Assembly: GCA_947629455.1 (NCBI GenBank)
Contig: CANRDT010000005.1
Coordinates: 1-64,000 of the forward strand
Direction of reading: 5' to 3'
DNA: 64,000 nucleotides
From: an uncultured Ruminococcus sp.
GTDB taxonomy: Bacteria > Bacillota > Clostridia > Oscillospirales > Ruminococcaceae
Positions 59,601-64,000 of this stretch are shown here, in pieces. The number at the start of each line of letters is the position of its first letter. The first letter of the stretch is position 1. Position numbers and translations under genes: made by a program. The notes under the pieces are model-generated. The model had not been told where the DNA came from. It did not search any database and saw only the letters and a list, made by a program, of their open reading frames with translations.

Positions 59601-60087
59601 AGCTATCGCCGAGCAGAAAGGGGAAAGCGTTCCGCGCTCCTCGGAGGACTGTCTTGTGGACATTTCTATAGACGCGTACATTCCGGAGGAGTATATTGAA
59701 AGTCTGCCGCAGAGGATAGACGCTTACCGCAAGATCGCGTCGGTAGTGACGGAGGAGGACGGCAGGGACGTGACGGACGAGCTGATAGATCGTTTCGGCG
59801 ATCCGCCCAAAAGCGTAGTGGGACTTATAAACGTCGCGCTGATACGGAATATGGCGTCGCAGCTCGGCATAACCGAGATCGCGCAGAGAGGGGAAAACGT
59901 GTTTTTCTGCGCGGCAAGTCCCGAAGTGGAGCAGATACAGGCTTTGTCGGAAAAATACGGTTCGAGGCTGAGATTTACGGACGGCGCGAAGCCGGGATTT
60001 TCGGTGCGTCTTGAAAATAAGCAGAAAGCCGCCGAGCTTATGGCAGAAACGGTAAAGCTAATGTCAGCGGTAAGAGAAAAGAGGTAA
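56623..60087 (+). CDS. mfd: Transcription-repair coupling factor
   Basis: [79 protein letters not shown]. Confidence 0.98.
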   Translation: [1154 protein letters not shown]

Positions 60088-60189
60088 GAAGTAAGAGTTA
60101 CTAAACAGTGTATTTTCGATATGCGCGTGAAAATTAACCATAAAAAAATAAAAACAAAATTGATTTCCGTATTAAAAAGGAGCGTTGGA

Positions 60190-62031
60190 ATGTTTATTAC
60201 AGAAGAGGATAATCCGAGACTGCCGTATCTGAGGGATAAGACTTCAAAGCTGACTTCCTCCCCCGGCTGTTATATAATGAAAGACGCAGGCGGAAAGATA
60301 ATCTATATCGGCAAGGCGAAAAATCTACGCAACCGCGTGACTTCCTATTTCCGCAAGGGGCAGGATCATCTCCCGAAAGTCGCCAAAATGGTAACGCACG
60401 TCAACGATTATGATTTCATAGTCACTGACAGCGAATTTGAGGCTCTTGTGCTGGAATGTTCGCTGATAAAACAGTATTCCCCCAAGTATAATATACTTCT
60501 CAAAGACGACAAGGGCTACAGCTATATCCGCGTCACCAACGAACCCTATCCCAGACTGCAAAGCGTTTTGCAGAAGTACGACGACGGCGCGGAATACATC
60601 GGACCGTACACCAGCTCGTTTGCGGTAAAACAGGCGGTGGAGGAGGCAAACAAGGTCTTTATGCTCCCGACCTGTAACAGAAAATTTCCTGCCGATTTCA
60701 AAAAAGCCAGACCCTGCCTTAATCATCACATAAAAAGATGTATGGGTGTATGCACAGGAGAGATACCCGAAGAGGAATACCGTCAGGCGGTAAGACAGGC
60801 GGTGGAATATATAAGGGGCGGTTCGCAGAAATCGGTTGAACGTCTTACAAAGGAAATGCAGGACGCGGCGGAACGTCTGGATTTTGAACTTGCCGCAAGA
60901 CTGCGCGACCGTATCGCGGCGATAACGAGAGCGGCGGACAGTCAGAAGATAATAGACGAAAATATGAAAGACAGCGACATCATCGCCATATCACAAAACG
61001 GCGAAAAAGCCTGCGCAAGCGTGATAATGTACCGAGGCGGACGGCTGTTTGACAAGGCGGACTTTTTTCTCGGAGAAAAGGAAGATCAGTCGGTGATGAG
61101 GGAAAGTTTTATTATGCAGTTTTATTCGTCAAGGGACGACATTCCGAAAGAAGTCCTGCTTGACGAGCCGATCGAGAACGGCGAACTGCTTGAACGCTGG
61201 CTGAGGGAAAAGTCCTCCCACGCCGTCAGGCTGTACGCTCCGCAGAGAGGACATCTGCTGCGGCTCACCATGCTTGCAAAGAACAACGCGTCGGAGTATC
61301 TATCGATAAAAGTCGGCAGAACGGGAAGGGAGATAGTCGCCCTCGAAGAGCTTGCAAAGGCGCTCAGTCTGCCAAAGCCGCCGCGCATTATCGAATGTTA
61401 CGATATATCAAACCTTGCCTCCTCGGATATGGTCGCCGGAATGGTCGTGTTTGAGAACGGCAGACCCTGCAAAAAATATTACAGAAAATTCTCCATAAAG
61501 ACGGTCGAGGAGCAAAACGACTACGCCTGTATGAAAGAAGTCCTCGAGCGGAGATTTCGCAATTATTTTGAAAAGACGGACGAGGGATTTTCCACTCTGC
61601 CCGATCTTATCTTTCTTGACGGCGGTCAGGGACACGTCAGCACCGTCGCTCCGGCAGTCAGGGAAATGGGCATAACAGTCCCGATCTTTGGACTTGTAAA
61701 AGATTCCCGCCACCGCACGAGAGCGGTGGCAACGGGCGGCGGAGAGATAAGTCTTACGCGCTGCCGCAGTGCGTTCGATCTGGTCACGCGGATACAGGAC
61801 GAGGTACACAGGTACGCCATAACCTATCAGGCGCAGAAGCACAAGAAAACTTCCTATCAGCTGGAGCTGACATCGGTCAGGGGAATAGGCGAAAAGAAAG
61901 CGATAAAGCTTATGACCGAATTTAAGACGAAAGACAATCTGAAAAACGCATCTCCCGAGCAGCTTGCAAAGGCGGCAGGGGTGAGCATTGAAACGGCGCG
62001 GCAGCTTGCAGAAATAATAAAGGAAATGTAG
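60190..62031 (+). CDS. uvrC: Excinuclease ABC subunit C
   Basis: SSPGCYIMKDAGGKIIYIGKAKNLRNRVTSYFRKGQDHLPKVAKMVTHVNDYDFIVTDSEFEALVLECSLIKQYSPKYNILLKDDKGY; YDISNLASSDMVAGMVVF; C-terminal HhH. Confidence 0.98.
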   Translation: MFITEEDNPRLPYLRDKTSKLTSSPGCYIMKDAGGKIIYIGKAKNLRNRVTSYFRKGQDHLPKVAKMVTHVNDYDFIVTDSEFEALVLECSLIKQYSPKYNILLKDDKGYSYIRVTNEPYPRLQSVLQKYDDGAEYIGPYTSSFAVKQAVEEANKVFMLPTCNRKFPADFKKARPCLNHHIKRCMGVCTGEIPEEEYRQAVRQAVEYIRGGSQKSVERLTKEMQDAAERLDFELAARLRDRIAAITRAADSQKIIDENMKDSDIIAISQNGEKACASVIMYRGGRLFDKADFFLGEKEDQSVMRESFIMQFYSSRDDIPKEVLLDEPIENGELLERWLREKSSHAVRLYAPQRGHLLRLTMLAKNNASEYLSIKVGRTGREIVALEELAKALSLPKPPRIIECYDISNLASSDMVAGMVVFENGRPCKKYYRKFSIKTVEEQNDYACMKEVLERRFRNYFEKTDEGFSTLPDLIFLDGGQGHVSTVAPAVREMGITVPIFGLVKDSRHRTRAVATGGGEISLTRCRSAFDLVTRIQDEVHRYAITYQAQKHKKTSYQLELTSVRGIGEKKAIKLMTEFKTKDNLKNASPEQLAKAAGVSIETARQLAEIIKEM

Positions 62032-62066
62032 CCGCGCATTTTACGGACGGCAAAGGAGCGGTATAA

Positions 62067-63365
62067 ATGAACGCAGAGGAATATGTTTCGACGTTTTCGC
62101 GTTTCGGCAGACGCGCGGAGGATCTCGGCAGGATAGCAAGCCTGCTCGGCGCGGCAGGCGATCCGCAGGATGGAATGAGGTTCATACACATTGCAGGGAC
62201 GAACGGAAAAGGCTCTATGGCGCAGATGTTCAGCGAAGTTTACACACGCGCAGGGTATGTCACGGGGCTGTTCACATCTCCCTATATCATTGAATATTCC
62301 GACAGGATAAGGGTAAACGGGGAAAATATCCCTCCGGATGAGCTTGAAAGAACGGTTGAGGAGCTGCGTGCGGCAATAGACGCTCACCCGTTGAGGGAAG
62401 ATTTTTCGCAGTTTGAGATAACGCAGGCGATAGCTTTCAGATATTTTCAGAAAAAACGCTGCGACGTGGTAGTCCTTGAGACCGGACTCGGCGGACTGCT
62501 CGACAGCACCAATGTCATATCCTCGCCCCTCCTGTCGGTCATCGGCTCGGTCGATCTCGATCACACGGCGATCTTAGGGAACACCATAGAGGAGATAGCC
62601 TTCCAGAAAGCAGGCATAATCAAGCGCGGCTGCCCCTGTGTGCTTTCCCCCTGCAACAGAGAAGAAACGGTGGAGATCGTCAGAAAAAAAGCCGCCGAAT
62701 GCGGCAGCAGGCTGGTCATTCCCGATATGTCGCAGTGCAGTGTGATATGCAGCGATATAACGGGCAGCAGATTCAGATACAAAAATGCGCAATACCAAAC
62801 GGCTATGGCAGGCGAACATCAGATACGCAACGCGCTGACGGTCATAGAGGGAATAAAGCTTGCCGCGGACAGTCTGAAAGTAAGCGATGAGGATATAGCC
62901 AAAGGCATAGCGGCGGCGAAGATATGCGGCAGGACGGAAGTGCTGTGCAGATCGCCGCTTGTGATACTGGACGGTTCGCACAATCCCGACGGGATACGGG
63001 CGTTGGGAAAAGTCCTGAGCGGACTGGGCGGTATCAGGATAAATGCGGTGATCGGTATGCATCGCGACAAGAACATTTTCGGCGCGGTCGGCGAGCTTAC
63101 GGCGTATGTGGATAATTTCACGGCGGTTGACGGTTTTTCGGATATGGACGTGCCTGCCGAGGAGCTTGCGCGGACTATACGCGCGGCAGGGGGAAAAGCC
63201 TCTGCCGACGTGGGAGATATTATCAGCGTGATAAAACGCGCCGTCCGCGAAAATCCGAATGGTGCGACGGTCATCTGCGGTTCGCTCTATCTTGCCGCAT
63301 ATGTCAAGACGCATTTAAACAACAGCTTGTTTTCGACAATCGTTGATAAGCAGGGGAAAAATTAA
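62067..63365 (+). CDS. folC: Bifunctional folylpolyglutamate/dihydrofolate synthase
   Basis: FIHIAGTNGKGSMAQMFSEVYTRAGYVTGLFTSPYI; VVLETGLGGLLDSTNVI; ILDGSHNPDGIRAL. Confidence 0.97.
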   Translation: MNAEEYVSTFSRFGRRAEDLGRIASLLGAAGDPQDGMRFIHIAGTNGKGSMAQMFSEVYTRAGYVTGLFTSPYIIEYSDRIRVNGENIPPDELERTVEELRAAIDAHPLREDFSQFEITQAIAFRYFQKKRCDVVVLETGLGGLLDSTNVISSPLLSVIGSVDLDHTAILGNTIEEIAFQKAGIIKRGCPCVLSPCNREETVEIVRKKAAECGSRLVIPDMSQCSVICSDITGSRFRYKNAQYQTAMAGEHQIRNALTVIEGIKLAADSLKVSDEDIAKGIAAAKICGRTEVLCRSPLVILDGSHNPDGIRALGKVLSGLGGIRINAVIGMHRDKNIFGAVGELTAYVDNFTAVDGFSDMDVPAEELARTIRAAGGKASADVGDIISVIKRAVRENPNGATVICGSLYLAAYVKTHLNNSLFSTIVDKQGKN

Positions 63366-63649
63366 AAAGGTTTTCGGTCAAGCCTTTTCCTTAAAAAGGC
63401 TTGCGGGGTCGAGGGGCAGAGCCCATCGTCGCCGTCCGCAGACGGCGAAATACCCCATACGGAGGCGCTCTGAAAAGGGTGAATTCCCAAACAGTCCGGT
63501 GGACTGTTTGGGAAGAGGGAAAGCGCTTGCAAGAGAGCGCTTTCCCTACTATGAAAGGCATTTGCTACAGCCGCCGCTTGCGGCGGCAGCTGCGCAGCCA
63601 AACTACACAACGTGAAATCAACCTGCGGAGCATATCTTATTTACCCCTG

Positions 63650-64000
63650 CTATTTTATCTCTTTAAGATTCATCGAGCGTATCTTCTGCTTCAGCGGAAG
63701 TATCTGCGCAGGCGTTACCGAGATCTCCGAAATTCCCATACGCAGAAATTCCTCGGTCAGGCTGAGATCCGCCCCCAGCTCGCCGCACATTCCTACCCAG
63801 ATACCATGCTTTTTCGCATTCTCGCAGGCTATCCTCATCATACGCAGCAAAGCCTCGTGACCGAGATCGCGGCGGTAATTCTCCAGCTGTAGATTCTGCC
63901 TGTCTGTCGCAAGCACATACTGCTCGAGATCGTTCGTACCGATACTGAAAAAATCCACTTCCGGAGCAAGTATGTCGCTAAGCAGCGCCGCCGCCGGAGT
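63650..64000 (-). CDS. ptsI: PEP-protein phosphotransferase (PTS enzyme I), C-terminal part; 5' end outside window
   Basis: LAPEVDFFSIGTNDLEQYVLATDRQNLQLENYRRDLGHEALLRMMRIACENAKKHGIWVGMCGELGADLSLTEEFLRMGISEISVTPAQILPLK. Confidence 0.9.
   Translation of the reverse strand, partial: TPAAALLSDILAPEVDFFSIGTNDLEQYVLATDRQNLQLENYRRDLGHEALLRMMRIACENAKKHGIWVGMCGELGADLSLTEEFLRMGISEISVTPAQILPLKQKIRSMNLKEIK

Overview
The window is chromosomal DNA from a Gram-positive, Ruminococcus/Clostridia-like bacterium (inferred from gene content; not verified). In order it holds: the glmS 3' end; a surface-polysaccharide (Wzx/Wzy-type) locus at about 0.8-19.1 kb with a dTDP-2,6-dideoxysugar gene set and several damaged genes; a four-gene cassette with two leaderless V8/trypsin-like proteases (19.2-23.1 kb); a mobile module with three tandem large-serine-recombinase-family genes (23.5-29.1 kb); a frameshifted FecR/InlB-B-repeat giant gene (29.6-37.0 kb); an adenylate-cyclase remnant; a few regulators; a complete ~7.9 kb prophage; and housekeeping genes metG, glmU, pth, mfd, uvrC, folC and ptsI. 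Headline: the prophage at 42195-50156 is a Gram-positive inovirus-like (filamentous) phage integrated in tRNA-Arg(CCG), with a 50-bp direct att repeat. It carries an ssDNA-binding protein, a pVIII-like coat, a pIII-like adhesin, small membrane proteins, a Zot/pI ATPase, a repressor region and a tyrosine integrase. Its replication module looks like that of eukaryotic CRESS-DNA viruses: a Rep with HUH motifs (FCVINNP / HLH / YINK) and SF3 helicase motifs (GSTGCGKS / VIIFDEF / YITSPVTP / YRRI), next to a perfect 13-bp stem-loop whose loop contains TAGTATTAC, the circovirus/nanovirus origin nonanucleotide, followed by CGTCACA iterons. Secondary observations: non-autonomous inverted-repeat elements and dispersed intergenic repeats, candidate phase-variable or erroneous G-tracts, and paired 20-bp inverted operators. 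All calls come from reading the sequence; no searches were run.
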